DNA of 64,000 nt from Brevibacillus_D fluminis_A (GCF_052072235.1 NZ_CM125436.1:3466001-3530000); one strand, 5' to 3'. Positions 1 through 8,929 are shown, counted from the first letter of the stretch. The notes: generated by a model not told the origin, from the letters alone. Numbers and translations: made by a program.

Positions 1-74
1 TTTGTTAATGAGATCGTAAAGGAGTCCTACACGGGTTTCGCCTCTTTCGTTCCAATAGTACAATTATTTTGAAA
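1..74 (+). CDS. possible C-terminal tail of an upstream gene (partial)
   Basis: Reading frame 1 is open from the window edge for about 23 codons and ends with TGA at 72-74, while the other two forward frames close almost at once. This could be the tail of a gene that starts outside the window. The stretch is too short to recognise, and the call rests only on the open frame. Confidence 0.2.
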
Positions 75-573
75 CATTTATGATTCAACTATACCAAGCA
101 AAAGCGCAGGATTCAATCCTTTCATGCGATGAAAGGATTAGACGGGGATGGAGAGGTGAGATTCATGTTGCATTGCCATCCTTGGCATTTCCAGCGAAAA
201 CAGGTGGATCAACCGGAATCATTTGCCCAGATTTGCGTAATTTTTTTGCACCTGATGCCTATTTTCTTTGCATGATTTGTGTCGACTTGTGGTTTTTGGA
301 TCGGAATTTTATACGTTTGAAGCGTTTTGCGTACGTGGGGATGGGATGGCAGCATCTAAAAAACAAACATACGCTCGTGTTGGCTGCTGCTATGGAACAG
401 GTGCTTGCGACAGAATTGGGTTTACCGAAGCGTCCGGTCTGTGAAGCCGTGGCGATAGTGGAGCAATTGAAATTTTTTCTCCTTGTTCGTCGGGAGAATG
501 GCAGAGGGTAAGAAGTGGCCGATCAAGGGATACAAATAATCAAACAGGCACATGCTTCAAACCGCTGTAATTG
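75..573 (+). other. region without a confident gene; weak ORFs only
   Basis: A 143-codon open frame runs from 80 to 511 but has no ribosome binding site before its first ATG, an unusual Cys/Phe/Trp-rich composition and no recognisable domain. A 36-codon ORF at 165-275 has a good-looking ribosome binding site (GGAGAGGTGAG) and would encode a Cys/His/Phe-rich peptide beginning MLHCHPWHF. Neither can be assigned. The last 50 codons of the long frame look somewhat more protein-like and could be gene debris. No tRNA, repeat or mobile element was seen. Confidence 0.2.
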
Positions 574-580
574 TTACGCA

Positions 581-618
581 TGAAAAAGAAAGGAGCGTAC
601 GATGACATGTACGCTCCT
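581..618 (-). terminator. intrinsic terminator
   Basis: AGGAGCGTAC (591-600) pairs perfectly with GTACGCTCCT (609-618). Read on the minus strand the 10-bp stem is followed by a T-rich tract (complement of 581-590). It lies about 85 nt past the stop of the minus-strand gene at 702-1826 and probably ends that transcript. Confidence 0.7.
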
Positions 619-701
619 AGTATATGACTTGGAGGTAGGAAGATTACCAATCGGGATTCGCCGTTGATCTTTTCTTATCGGGCGATTATTTTTTTCTTTC
701 C

Positions 702-1826
702 TTATCTTATACGCGATTGCCACCCATCGAAACGACTCATGTGCACCGAGTCCAAATCGCCGACAAAAAACGATTTGCCATCGGCTGCCCATCCTAAAAA
801 TTGGATATTTTCGATGGTAGTGAGATAGGGACGTCCATCGAATGGGTACACAAATGATTGGTTTATTGTTTTGATCACCAACTGCTCGTATGCATCTTGT
901 GCATTTGATGTAAACAGAAACTTCTCCGCGACATAGTTATGGCCGGTTGGAGACCAGAATACTTGAATCAACTCCCGCTCCATCGATTGAGGATACTCCC
1001 CTGTTGGAGCACTCTTCCCTATTTGAAGGTCGGTCATAAAACCGTGGCCTTCCTTGACGTCAAATCGCAGCTTCATATCGTTGGAATACGAAGGGAAGCT
1101 TTTCAATGGATGCGTATATTTCAGTCCGGTCGGCAAATCCAGTTCCTTAATCGTGCCGTTTGCCTTGTACAATACTTTTTTTGACGTCGGTATCCAATAA
1201 ATCAACGCTATCGACTGCGTGCTGCTGACCTCACTGTCACTGAGGAAAAATTGGTCGTTGACCTTCATTTTGAGCGTATTCATATCTTGCAGATAAAGCT
1301 TGTTGCGTTTTTGTGAATCAGGCTCTTTCCTGTCTGATTGAATAAAAGTGAGATAATGACCATCCGGTGAGATTGCATAGTCGAGGATCGGTGTGTCAGC
1401 CGTCCCTTTTACAAGCAATGTTTTTTGTTTTGTGAGCGGGTTGAACCGATACAAGCTGCCTTTATCCATGATCAGCAATTCGTCCTTGCCCGTGACCCAC
1501 TTGGCGAAACCGCTCAACTGACTGAGCTGCTTGGTTTTCGTATCGAATAAATAGGGGACTGTCTGCTCATCTTTCCTGAATCCCTGCTTTTCCGCATAGA
1601 CAAAGCGCCCGCTTGGAGACATGCTTGCTCGATGCATGGCTGGAAACTGCGCGACGAGCGCTTGCTTTTTTCCATCGAGGACAATCTGATAGATTTTGGT
1701 TGGTGGAGCCGCCGTGTTTGCAGCAGCAGGAACAGCTCCAGCTGCGTTCGCTGTCAATGTTGGTAACGGGGAACAAACAGAAACTGTGAAGAGTGCGATC
1801 GCCAGGGCAACAAATTTTCTTTTCAT
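702..1826 (-). CDS. secreted TolB/WD40-like beta-propeller protein, function unknown
   Basis: The 374-residue product begins with a classic signal peptide (MKRKF, then a hydrophobic stretch ending near LTANAA), so it is probably exported. After a short Ala/Pro linker the mature part consists of repeated blade-like units, with phrases such as SPSGRFVYAEKQ, AISPDGHYLTFIQ and FWSPTGHNYVAEK, the SPDG-type turns of TolB or prolyl-oligopeptidase N-terminal propellers. No catalytic domain follows, so a binding or scaffolding role is more likely than an enzyme. The ATG start is preceded by AAAGGATG at a normal distance. It is divergent from the small plus-strand gene at 1873 and probably ends at the hairpin at 581-618. 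The fold call is by motif only. Confidence 0.75.
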   Translation of the reverse strand: MKRKFVALAIALFTVSVCSPLPTLTANAAGAVPAAANTAAPPTKIYQIVLDGKKQALVAQFPAMHRASMSPSGRFVYAEKQGFRKDEQTVPYLFDTKTKQLSQLSGFAKWVTGKDELLIMDKGSLYRFNPLTKQKTLLVKGTADTPILDYAISPDGHYLTFIQSDRKEPDSQKRNKLYLQDMNTLKMKVNDQFFLSDSEVSSTQSIALIYWIPTSKKVLYKANGTIKELDLPTGLKYTHPLKSFPSYSNDMKLRFDVKEGHGFMTDLQIGKSAPTGEYPQSMERELIQVFWSPTGHNYVAEKFLFTSNAQDAYEQLVIKTINQSFVYPFDGRPYLTTIENIQFLGWAADGKSFFVGDLDSVHMSRFDGWQSRIR

Positions 1827-1872
1827 GTAACGTCATCCTTTCTGTAACGAATTGACGTCTGAAAGGTTTGAA

Positions 1873-2253
1873 ATGTTACCAAAAAGGGTAAAAAGATCGC
1901 ATTACAGCGAACTGGCGGTGATTCAAATGTCTCAGATGGCTTCCCGAACCAATGAACGTGAACGCAAAAAAAGCTTGATCAAAAATTTTTCGCTGATGCT
2001 TGATCAGTTGCAAGACACAGACGATCCGAAGGCAGTTAGCCAACTGGTTACGTACCTGAACTCTCTTTTGCGCGTGAAAGATGTGACGCCACCCGTAAGT
2101 GAAATTATCAGCATTCTCAAATGGCAAAGACCGACGTTATTTCATCACGCCCGTCTGACTCTTCCTTCTACCAGCCACCTGACAATGGTTTTTCAGATTG
2201 ATTTGAATCCTCATGTCGCTCTCAAACGATTGGAGCAGTATGTAGAAAAATAG
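1873..2253 (+). CDS. hypothetical protein, 126 aa
   Basis: This small soluble, basic and helix-rich protein begins MLPKRVKRSHYSE. I chose the ATG at 1873 because GAAAGG lies about 7 nt upstream; an in-frame TTG at 1852 would add seven residues but has no ribosome binding site. There is no signal peptide or membrane segment, and I recognise no domain. The C-terminal part (LTMVFQIDLNPHVALKRLEQ) has an amphipathic pattern that could mediate assembly. It is divergent from the propeller gene and converges with comM, 15 nt away, so it looks like a single-gene unit. Confidence 0.55.
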   Translation: MLPKRVKRSHYSELAVIQMSQMASRTNERERKKSLIKNFSLMLDQLQDTDDPKAVSQLVTYLNSLLRVKDVTPPVSEIISILKWQRPTLFHHARLTLPSTSHLTMVFQIDLNPHVALKRLEQYVEK

Positions 2254-2268
2254 AGGTGCCACGCCATG

Positions 2269-3846
2269 TCAGGCAAGAACCCCGCGATCCAGGGTACGAT
2301 AGCGGATCGCTTCTGCCACATGGTGAGCTTGCAGCTGTTCCGCATGATCGAGATCCGCAATCGTTCGCGCGACTTTGAGGATTCTGTCGTATGCGCGCGC
2401 ACTCAGTTTTAATGTTTCAAATGCTGCCTGCAGCAATTCTTTTCCATCTTCATCAAGCTGTGCATGTTTGCGCAAATCTTTGCCGTTCATTCCGCTATTG
2501 AACGGATAGGCTGGTCTGTCGGTAAAACGCTTGGTTTGTACTGCTCTTGCCTGTTCGACTCGCTTGCGAATCGTTGCAGACGGCTCTTCCTGGCGGCGTT
2601 CTCCCAACAATTCAACAGGAACGCGCGGTACCTCCAGATGAAGGTCGATGCGGTCCAGCAACGGTCCGGAAATTTTGGAACGGTATTTCATTACCTGTAA
2701 TGGTGTGCACGTGCACTCCCGTTGATCCGGAGACAAATAAAAGCCGCACGGACAAGGATTCATCGATGCGATCAGCAGAAATCGAGCAGGGTACGTATAC
2801 ACTTGTTTGGCCCGTCCAATCGTCACATGCCCCGCCTCCAACGGCTGCCGGAGCACTTCCAGAACGGCTCGCGAAAACTCGGGCATCTCATCAAGAAACA
2901 GGATGCCGTTGTGTGCCAGACTGCACTCTCCTGGCCGTGGAGCGTGCGAACCTCCTCCGGCGAGCGCAGCTGCCGTTATCGTATGGTGTGGGGAACGAAA
3001 CGGGCGCTTTCCGATCAATCCACCGTGAGCGGACAATTGTCCGGATATACTGTAGATTTTTGTGACTTCAAAAGCCTCCTCCATGCTGAGACCAGGCATG
3101 ACGGACGGCATGCAGTTTGCCAGCATTGTTTTGCCTGAACCGGGCGGTCCGATGAGCAGGACATTGTGAAACCCTGCTGCCGCAACTTCTAGCCCTCGCT
3201 TCACAAAAGCTTGTCCCAGGACTTCACCAAAATCCCCCGCATCCTTCTGCACATTTTGGTCAAGTACCGGGGCATGCGGAAGGATAATTTTTTCCGCTTG
3301 CTCCTCTCCTTCCAGCCGTTCGTTCTCACTTCCATTTGCATTTGGATGGAGCCAGCTGCGCACCGCTTCTTGAAGTGTGCGTACCGGGTGTATTTTCAGA
3401 TCAACCAGCTCCGCTTCAGCCTTGTTATGCAGCGGAACGATGGCGTGCGTAAATCCGTGCCGACGGGCTTCCAGCAAAATAGGCAGCACGCCCGTTACAG
3501 GACGCACGCTCCCATCCAAAGCAAGCTCTCCCAAGACCAGCATCTTCGCCGGTGTCTCTTTGATCTGTTCTGACGCAGCCAAAATGCCCAGCGCGATGGC
3601 CAAATCAAAGCCAGACCCTTCCTTTCGCATATCAGCCGGCGCCAGATTGACGGTGATGCGTTGGATCGGGAATTGGCATTCGTTGTTGCGCAAAGCAGAG
3701 CGGACACGGTCACGCGATTCCTTTACCGCCGAACCGCCCAAACCGACTACGTCAAACTGTGGCAAGCCGTTGGCAATATCAACCTCGACCGTGACGATCA
3801 AGCCGTCAATTCCGTGGACGGTGCCTGAAAAGGTGCGTGCGTACAT
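2269..3846 (-). CDS. comM: YifB/ComM-type magnesium chelatase-like AAA+ ATPase
   Basis: The 525-residue protein has the ComM architecture: an N-terminal Lon-protease-like fold segment (MYARTFSGTVHGIDG, then GLPQFDVVGLGG), a central AAA+ module with Walker A GPPGSGKT and Walker B GILFLDE, the zinc-ribbon-like stretch MNPCPCGFY...CTCTP, and a C-terminal Mg-chelatase domain. In Gram-negative bacteria ComM is a hexameric helicase that promotes branch migration during natural transformation; the role in Bacillales is less clear. The ATG at 3846 has GGGGGAGG 5 nt upstream. The longer frame to 3930 lacks such a site and adds residues foreign to the family. It is a single gene convergent with the small ORF before it. 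Confidence 0.93.
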   Translation of the reverse strand: MYARTFSGTVHGIDGLIVTVEVDIANGLPQFDVVGLGGSAVKESRDRVRSALRNNECQFPIQRITVNLAPADMRKEGSGFDLAIALGILAASEQIKETPAKMLVLGELALDGSVRPVTGVLPILLEARRHGFTHAIVPLHNKAEAELVDLKIHPVRTLQEAVRSWLHPNANGSENERLEGEEQAEKIILPHAPVLDQNVQKDAGDFGEVLGQAFVKRGLEVAAAGFHNVLLIGPPGSGKTMLANCMPSVMPGLSMEEAFEVTKIYSISGQLSAHGGLIGKRPFRSPHHTITAAALAGGGSHAPRPGECSLAHNGILFLDEMPEFSRAVLEVLRQPLEAGHVTIGRAKQVYTYPARFLLIASMNPCPCGFYLSPDQRECTCTPLQVMKYRSKISGPLLDRIDLHLEVPRVPVELLGERRQEEPSATIRKRVEQARAVQTKRFTDRPAYPFNSGMNGKDLRKHAQLDEDGKELLQAAFETLKLSARAYDRILKVARTIADLDHAEQLQAHHVAEAIRYRTLDRGVLA

Positions 3847-3916
3847 GGTAACCTCCCCCTCTTGATTGTAGTGTAGGAAAAGACAGAGGGGTGGTGCAAA
3901 TAAAGTTTGACTCTCC

Positions 3917-4426
3917 CTACTGCTCCTCATTCAGGACGGTCATCTGTTTTATCTGTTCAAAAGAAACCGGTGTATAATCCCACTGTTCCACACTCACATT
4001 CATATACTGGTTGCCTTCATACTTTTGCCCATGGATATGGCCGTGAATGTTAACATAGGGCATATTTTTGTTCATGTACATCGGTTCGTGCGACAGAAAA
4101 TAAAATCCGCCGTAAACCAAAGGATATTCACTGACTTCATCAAATCCGACATCAAGCCACCATTCCTTCGTCCGTCCCCGATCATGGTTCCCCATGATCA
4201 AAAACTTGCTGCCGTTTAACTGCTGCACGATGTCCCTTGTCTTTTCGCGATTCAAAAAGGAGAAGTCGCCGAGATGAAACACGTTGTCTTCCTTGCCTAC
4301 GACAGCGTTCCAGCGCTCGATCATCTTTGTTGTCATCTCGTCGACATCATGAAACGGCCTTGACTCAAAATCGATGATCTGTTTATGTCCAAAATGGTGA
4401 TCGGAAATGACGAAGATTTTTTGCAT
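3917..4426 (-). CDS. calcineurin-like metallophosphoesterase
   Basis: This compact 169-residue protein carries the metal-binding motifs of the superfamily in order: DHHFGH near residue 10, GDF, GNHDRG and HGHIHG. It resembles the small stand-alone phosphoesterases often annotated as phosphohydrolases; the substrate cannot be read from the sequence. There is no signal peptide, so it is cytoplasmic. I start at the ATG at 4426 (MQKIFVISD) because GGAGGG lies 7 nt before it. Upstream in-frame ATGs would add a non-conserved tail of about 22 residues. It is probably transcribed alone, about 70 nt downstream of the comM start. Confidence 0.85.
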   Translation of the reverse strand: MQKIFVISDHHFGHKQIIDFESRPFHDVDEMTTKMIERWNAVVGKEDNVFHLGDFSFLNREKTRDIVQQLNGSKFLIMGNHDRGRTKEWWLDVGFDEVSEYPLVYGGFYFLSHEPMYMNKNMPYVNIHGHIHGQKYEGNQYMNVSVEQWDYTPVSFEQIKQMTVLNEEQ

Positions 4427-4616
4427 GGATTTGCCCTCCATCATCATTTTTTCGCCCCTGACAGGATTTTGCGTCGACTTATTTACGCACAAACAAATCC
4501 TCTACTGATCTGTGATGGTGCGTTGACGGCTAGCCCCTCTTCCAAAAAGTTTCCTGTTAAAAGGTTTGCCCGTATGTGACGCGGTATCCTTCCAGCTTAT
4601 GCCTGAATTTCATTTG

Positions 4617-5075
4617 CTACCTCATACTGCTGTTTTTCCACTTCCGATATACGTGCATGCCACCGTTGATGATCAGAAGCAAAAAACCGATATTGATCGC
4701 GTGGTCCGCCAGGTTGAGAATGCCTTTGCCTGACGGGGACAGCAAAAAGTCTGTCACTTGTCCGAACAAAAACCGGTCGATCGCATTCCCGATTGCAGCG
4801 CCGACTAGAAACCCCAAGCTGATTTCCAGCAGCGCTCCTTTATGCTCCATCTGCTTTCGAAAGTAAAATACGCCTGCTACAAACAGAATAGCCGCCACTC
4901 CAAACAATCTCGCATACCCTTGAAATAAGCTATGGGCCATACCGGCATTTTCGTAATGTGTAAGGTGCATGCCCCAAAAGAGCAGCGTATCCCCTTCCGA
5001 AATGTTGGCGCGGACCAAATATTTTGTCACTTGATCCGCGATGATGACCCATGCTGCGACGATGTAAAACGGCAT
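4617..5075 (-). CDS. lspA: lipoprotein signal peptidase II
   Basis: The 152-residue polytopic membrane protein shows the LspA signatures: DQVTK near residue 14, ENAGMAHS, GAAIGNAIDR with catalytic Asp 100, and NLADHAI with catalytic Asp 124. Four hydrophobic helices are visible. It would cleave prolipoproteins after Lgt has lipidated the lipobox cysteine; lgt lies at 53.5 kb in this window. The ATG at 5075 follows AGGGGA, and a GTG at 5096 is an alternative without a good site. Context is unusual: lspA normally precedes an rluD-type pseudouridine synthase, whereas here it stands beside a cell-wall hydrolase. It may be a second copy, since the NAG and NxAD regions are slightly atypical. Confidence 0.88.
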   Translation of the reverse strand: MPFYIVAAWVIIADQVTKYLVRANISEGDTLLFWGMHLTHYENAGMAHSLFQGYARLFGVAAILFVAGVFYFRKQMEHKGALLEISLGFLVGAAIGNAIDRFLFGQVTDFLLSPSGKGILNLADHAINIGFLLLIINGGMHVYRKWKNSSMR

Positions 5076-5256
5076 GCTGGTTCCCCTGCTTTCCACTTGG
5101 TCAGTTCTGTCGTTTTTTTAAATGCGATCGTTCCATCTCCGAATTTTCCCAGAAAAATTACCATGTTTTGCTGTATTACTATTTTTCAGAATAGATGCTA
5201 CCTTAAAAATAGATTTCTTTGGAAATCATCCATCACGAATACATCAGGAGGTACTT

Positions 5257-5886
5257 ATGAAAAAAGTCATAGCCATGAGTTCGGTCCTAGCAGCGAGCTT
5301 GCTGTTTTCCGGCATCGCTACTGCCGCTGCGAGCAACCAATACACCATTAAAGCGAATGACACGCTGTGGTTAATCGCCAGCAAGTATACCATAAGTCTC
5401 TCCAGCCTCATGGCCGCGAATCCGAACGTATCCCCAACCAATTTGATCGTCGGTTCGAGCATTGCGATCCCCGCACAGAAAACCCAACAGTGGTCCGAGA
5501 AAGCGGATGCCATCATTGCCACGGGCATGACGCAGTTGGGTGTGCCGTATGTTTTCGGCGGAGACCAGCCGGGTGTAGCGTTCGACTGCTCCGGATTCAT
5601 CCAATACATATTCAATCAAAATGGATATCATTTACCCCACTCGTCGTCCATGATCAGCGAAATGGGGACTCCCGTCGCGAAATCACAGCTGCGCAAAGGC
5701 GATTTGGTTTTCTTGAGCGGCACGTATCAGGAGGGCGTATCGCACGTAGCGCTTTATTTGGGCGATAACAAAGTTTTGCAAGCCGGCACAAAAGGCGGCG
5801 TGCGGAATGTAAAAATCAGCACCTTCTTTGGTGATCCGTATTACGATGCGCACTATTGGGGGGCAAAGCGGATTATTACAGACTGA
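5257..5886 (+). CDS. secreted LysM-NlpC/P60 peptidoglycan endopeptidase
   Basis: The 209-residue precursor has a signal peptide (MKKVIAMSS to about residue 25, TAAASNQ). One LysM domain follows (residues 28-72, starting YTIKANDTLWLIASKY), then an NlpC/P60 domain (about 82-209) with the catalytic Cys 111 in FDCSGF and His 163 in SHVALYLG. Such enzymes cut the stem peptide of peptidoglycan during growth, separation or spore germination. The start at 5257 is set by AGGAGGT 5 nt upstream. It is a single-gene unit ending at the terminator at 5966-6010. Confidence 0.92.
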   Translation: MKKVIAMSSVLAASLLFSGIATAAASNQYTIKANDTLWLIASKYTISLSSLMAANPNVSPTNLIVGSSIAIPAQKTQQWSEKADAIIATGMTQLGVPYVFGGDQPGVAFDCSGFIQYIFNQNGYHLPHSSSMISEMGTPVAKSQLRKGDLVFLSGTYQEGVSHVALYLGDNKVLQAGTKGGVRNVKISTFFGDPYYDAHYWGAKRIITD

Positions 5887-5965
5887 TCGCCGCTTTGGTA
5901 GCAGCACGGCAAGCATGAGGAAATGGACCTCTCTTCTCTAAACGACAATCCTACAACTACTTTTC

Positions 5966-6010
5966 GGCAGGCTAGGCAGTGATTTTTGTCCTAGGCTGCC
6001 TTTTTGTTTT
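5966..6010 (+). terminator. intrinsic terminator of the NlpC/P60 gene
   Basis: GGCAG-G-CTAGG (from 5966) pairs with CCTAG-G-CTGCC (to 6000), an 11-position stem with one G:G mismatch, followed by TTTTTGTTTT. It lies about 80 nt past the plus-strand stop and next to the end of the convergent membrane-protein gene. Confidence 0.8.
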
Positions 6011-6016
6011 ATCGGA

Positions 6017-6472
6017 CTATTTCTCCTTCACAGCCGTTCGATAACGGCCATACAAAAATGTAACCACCATCAAAACATGATAGTACAAAACAGCGGCAAT
6101 TGCCCCCAACACGAAGAAGAACAGGTTTTCGCCAATCGCTTCTGCTAGCATCCTGCCTTTGCTGATGACCAGCAAAAAAAGAAACGTGACCACTACACCT
6201 GCGATCAGATAGGCGCAGACGTTACTAACATACACCCCTGCTCTGTTTGTGAGGGCCATTCTTCTTTGGAGTGCCTCAATCAGAATGGCGCTTGGTATTC
6301 CACCCAGTACGTAAACAGGGCCAGCATAAATCAAAAACAGCATCACCAGGTCAAAAAACGAGGAATAGAACGAATTTGGGTCGCGTGCTGTCAACGGGAC
6401 ATAGCTATTGATGGCGAGTGACAAACATAATACAAGGGAAGAAACAAGCGCTGCCGTTACTTTTGCTACCAT
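6017..6472 (-). CDS. small polytopic membrane protein, function unknown
   Basis: This is a 151-residue hydrophobic protein with about four predicted transmembrane segments (around residues 7-25, 42-65, 90-112 and 120-143) and short charged loops, ending in a basic tail. I recognise no family motif. The start MVAKVTAAL at 6472 is chosen because AGGAGA lies 7 nt upstream; an in-frame ATG at 6496 has no such site. It is transcribed toward the NlpC/P60 terminator and appears to be a single gene. Confidence 0.6.
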   Translation of the reverse strand: MVAKVTAALVSSLVLCLSLAINSYVPLTARDPNSFYSSFFDLVMLFLIYAGPVYVLGGIPSAILIEALQRRMALTNRAGVYVSNVCAYLIAGVVVTFLFLLVISKGRMLAEAIGENLFFFVLGAIAAVLYYHVLMVVTFLYGRYRTAVKEK

Positions 6473-6609
6473 GTTCTTTCTCCTTCCTGCTATCAATGGG
6501 TGCTTGGATTCTGTGGTTGCCTCCTGAACTGAACGCTAGGTTTTACAACGACTTTTCATTGTGACTTTCATCGAGCTTCTTCCTTTTCGCAGCCACACTT
6601 GCTCGTACG

Positions 6610-7800
6610 CTACATGTTATACGCATGGTCCGCTTGGACGGTTTGGTAGTATTCTTCTAAGGTCAGATTTTTCTCATGCAGCACTTTCGCCATGTCTTTC
6701 CCGACATAACGAATATGCCATGGTTCGTAGGAATAGCCGGTGACCTTTTCCTTGTCTTGGGGATAACGGATGACGAAGCCGAATTGATAAGCGTTTTGAG
6801 CCAGCCACTTGCCCTCTGCGGTCTCTCCCAGCTTTTCCGTCAATTGATTTTTTACCACAGGGCTGGAAATGTCGATCGACAAGCCTGTTTGATGCTCGCT
6901 TTGTCCCGGGATCGCGGAGGTTCGGTTCGCTTCTGTAAATCCCTCTGCTTTGACGTTGCTCGCAAAAATAGCTTCCTGTAAATGATAGGGACGATAACCG
7001 GAAACGCCGACCAGCTTGATTTTCTCACGTTCTGCCTGGGCAACCAACGATTCTAGCGCTTCCGCCGCTTCCTTGCGCAGCATTTTCTTTGGACTTTTTC
7101 CAGAAAAGGAGAACGGAATGTTGAGTGTAACGAGATCGCTTGGGATATAGGAAGCAGGAAGTGCGTTTTGCTTGTTAACGAGTACATGTAAATCAGCGGC
7201 AGCGATGTTATCCAGTAGTTTGGCTTGCGGCAATGGCTTTGCTGCCGGGGTGGAACTCGCTATTCCCTGTTTGGTTGGCGATTTTGTTGCTGTACGGGTT
7301 GGTGACGTATTCGTTTGGCTTTTTGACGGCTGCTGGGCTGTTTTTTCTGTCGATGTCCCAGTGCTTGGCGTTTGGCTGTGCATCGTACTGGCGGCTTGTG
7401 GCGTTACTTTGTCTATTGTTGCCTTTTCCTTGGCTTTTACAGTCTCCGATGTTCCCTTGCTCGCCGATGGCTGTGTCACCGCGTCGGCCTCTGACTGTGA
7501 ACCCGTGCTTCCCGTCGGTTGTGTTCCGATGTTCGTCTGTATCTCTGATTCTTTCTTTTTGGATTCTGCCGCTCCTAACGACACTTGTTTCCCTTGTGAA
7601 GCTCCCGGTTGCGCCAAATTGCCTGGTTGTTCGTCTTCACGCACATGCCAAGACTTATCCCCGGCGCACCCTGTAACGATCGGCAGCAGCGCCCCGCATA
7701 TACCGATTGCCATGACGAATGAACAGCTATTTTTCCAAAATCGCATGCTTGACGCCTCCATCGCGACGAAATCGTCCGTTTTTTCCATTTTACCATACAT
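6610..7800 (-). CDS. VanY-like D-alanyl-D-alanine carboxypeptidase, lipoprotein
   Basis: The 396-residue product has an N-terminal hydrophobic segment ending in a lipobox-like VTGC (Cys 45), followed by a low-complexity Ser/Thr/Gln/Lys-rich linker of about 130 residues. A C-terminal VanY/DacY-type M15B domain follows, with SGYRPYHLQ, SEHQTGLSIDI (zinc ligands His and Asp) and PWHIRYVG (third ligand His). The family removes the terminal D-Ala from peptidoglycan stem pentapeptides. The long linker suggests that the catalytic domain reaches into the wall from a membrane anchor. The start MYGKMEK at 7800 follows AAGGAG. The 20-residue stretch before the hydrophobic core is longer than usual for a lipoprotein signal, so an internal start is possible. 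Confidence 0.88.
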   Translation of the reverse strand: MYGKMEKTDDFVAMEASSMRFWKNSCSFVMAIGICGALLPIVTGCAGDKSWHVREDEQPGNLAQPGASQGKQVSLGAAESKKKESEIQTNIGTQPTGSTGSQSEADAVTQPSASKGTSETVKAKEKATIDKVTPQAASTMHSQTPSTGTSTEKTAQQPSKSQTNTSPTRTATKSPTKQGIASSTPAAKPLPQAKLLDNIAAADLHVLVNKQNALPASYIPSDLVTLNIPFSFSGKSPKKMLRKEAAEALESLVAQAEREKIKLVGVSGYRPYHLQEAIFASNVKAEGFTEANRTSAIPGQSEHQTGLSIDISSPVVKNQLTEKLGETAEGKWLAQNAYQFGFVIRYPQDKEKVTGYSYEPWHIRYVGKDMAKVLHEKNLTLEEYYQTVQADHAYNM

Positions 7801-7841
7801 TTCCGCTCCTTCCCTTTCCTGATCATGCCGCGGGGTTACAA

Positions 7842-7880
7842 GAAAAAAAGCCACCCCATCCATTCACGGATACAGGTGAC
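7842..7880 (-). terminator. intrinsic terminator of the methyltransferase gene
   Basis: On the minus strand GTCACC and GGTGGC form a short stem with one wobble pair, followed by seven T residues (complement of 7843-7849). It lies about 25 nt past the stop at 7904. Confidence 0.6.
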
Positions 7881-7903
7881 CTCTTCTTGCAGACGATGCA
7901 CGA

Positions 7904-8662
7904 TTATTTTTTTCTCGCCACGACGCGCAGGCGGCAGTAGTCGACCCACCAGGTTCCGTCCCGGAACAGTGCCGGTCGCAGATCATCACAGATTTGCTCG
8001 TATGCCTGCTCTTTTTGTTCAGGGGTAAAATCGGTGAAGAACGGACCGCTAAACGAGTGCAGCCAGTGTTTCATCCCTTCATCGCCATCTGCCTGCGGGG
8101 TTGGGCGTTCAAAAAGCAACGCATACTCCACATGGAACCCTTGTTGCTCCAGCAAGCCCGTATATTCGCCGATCGTCGGGAAATACCATGGATTGCGCTC
8201 TTCCGCATCCAGTCCGCGCGTTTTCAACACATCGGCGATACGTTGGCATACGTGTGCCACGTTTCCTTTTCCGCCAAATTCCGCAACAAATCGGCCGCCT
8301 GGTTTCAACGCTGCAAAAACGGTTTGAATGACCAGCTCCGGCCGTTTCATCCAATGGAGTGCGGCGTTTGAAAATACGGCATCAAAAACCTCGTCCGACC
8401 GGTACGTCTCGGCATTTGCCACCTCAAACGCAAGCTCCGGATATTTCATTTTTGCAGATTCAATCATGTCCGCAGAAAAGTCGATTCCTTTGACATTCAC
8501 GCCTGCTTTTGCCAACTCATGGCAGATGTCGCCGGTTCCACAGCCGAGGTCCAAAATTCGTTCCCCTGCTTTTGCCTGCAATAACGCCAACACTTGCACA
8601 CCATACTTTGATACAAAGCTCATTTTGTTGTCATACAACTCCGCGTTCCATACGTTGCTCAT
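7904..8662 (-). CDS. class I SAM-dependent methyltransferase
   Basis: The 252-residue soluble protein has the Rossmann-type SAM-binding motif I LDLGCGTGDIC near residue 38, an acidic motif II (VKGIDFSADMI), a post-motif FSNAALHWM and LKPGGRFVAEFGG. The FSNAALHWM stretch and overall length resemble trans-aconitate 2-methyltransferase and small-molecule methyltransferases; the substrate is not defined. The ATG at 8662 has AGGAGG 7 nt upstream. The gene is monocistronic, with a terminator downstream and a short palindrome (8743-8759) in its promoter region that may be an operator. Confidence 0.85.
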   Translation of the reverse strand: MSNVWNAELYDNKMSFVSKYGVQVLALLQAKAGERILDLGCGTGDICHELAKAGVNVKGIDFSADMIESAKMKYPELAFEVANAETYRSDEVFDAVFSNAALHWMKRPELVIQTVFAALKPGGRFVAEFGGKGNVAHVCQRIADVLKTRGLDAEERNPWYFPTIGEYTGLLEQQGFHVEYALLFERPTPQADGDEGMKHWLHSFSGPFFTDFTPEQKEQAYEQICDDLRPALFRDGTWWVDYCRLRVVARKK

Positions 8663-8742
8663 CCTGTTCTCCTCCTTCTCTTCTTACTTTCGTTTTATCA
8701 AAAGAATCTCCATTTGTAAAATCTATAAAATCAATCCTATCT

Positions 8743-8759
8743 ATAGGTATTACCTATAC
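8743..8759. promoter_or_regulatory. 17-bp palindrome upstream of the methyltransferase gene
   Basis: TATAGGTA and TACCTATA overlap around a single central position, giving a near-perfect inverted repeat about 80 nt upstream of the methyltransferase start. Its size and symmetry suit a dimeric repressor site such as those of GntR-type regulators. No regulator gene is adjacent. Confidence 0.4.
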
Positions 8760-8767
8760 AAACACCA

Positions 8768-8799
8768 AAAAAAGAACCTCCGTTCAATACGGGAGGTCC
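8768..8799 (-). terminator. intrinsic terminator downstream of yraN
   Basis: ACCTCC (8777-8782) pairs with GGAGGT (8793-8798). On the minus strand the hairpin is followed by TCTTTTTTT. It lies about 130 nt past the yraN stop and probably closes the rnhB-ylqG-ylqH-yraN transcript. Confidence 0.7.
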
Positions 8800-8929
8800 A
8801 TCAAAGTGTTGGAGGAGTTCATCGCGTCGAGTACATTACATACTACGCAGCGAGTTCTCGCTCTGATGTAGACGTTTCCCCAGTAGGCACGCCTATTTGT
8901 TCGATCTCCGACCGGCATTCTGCTTGCCT

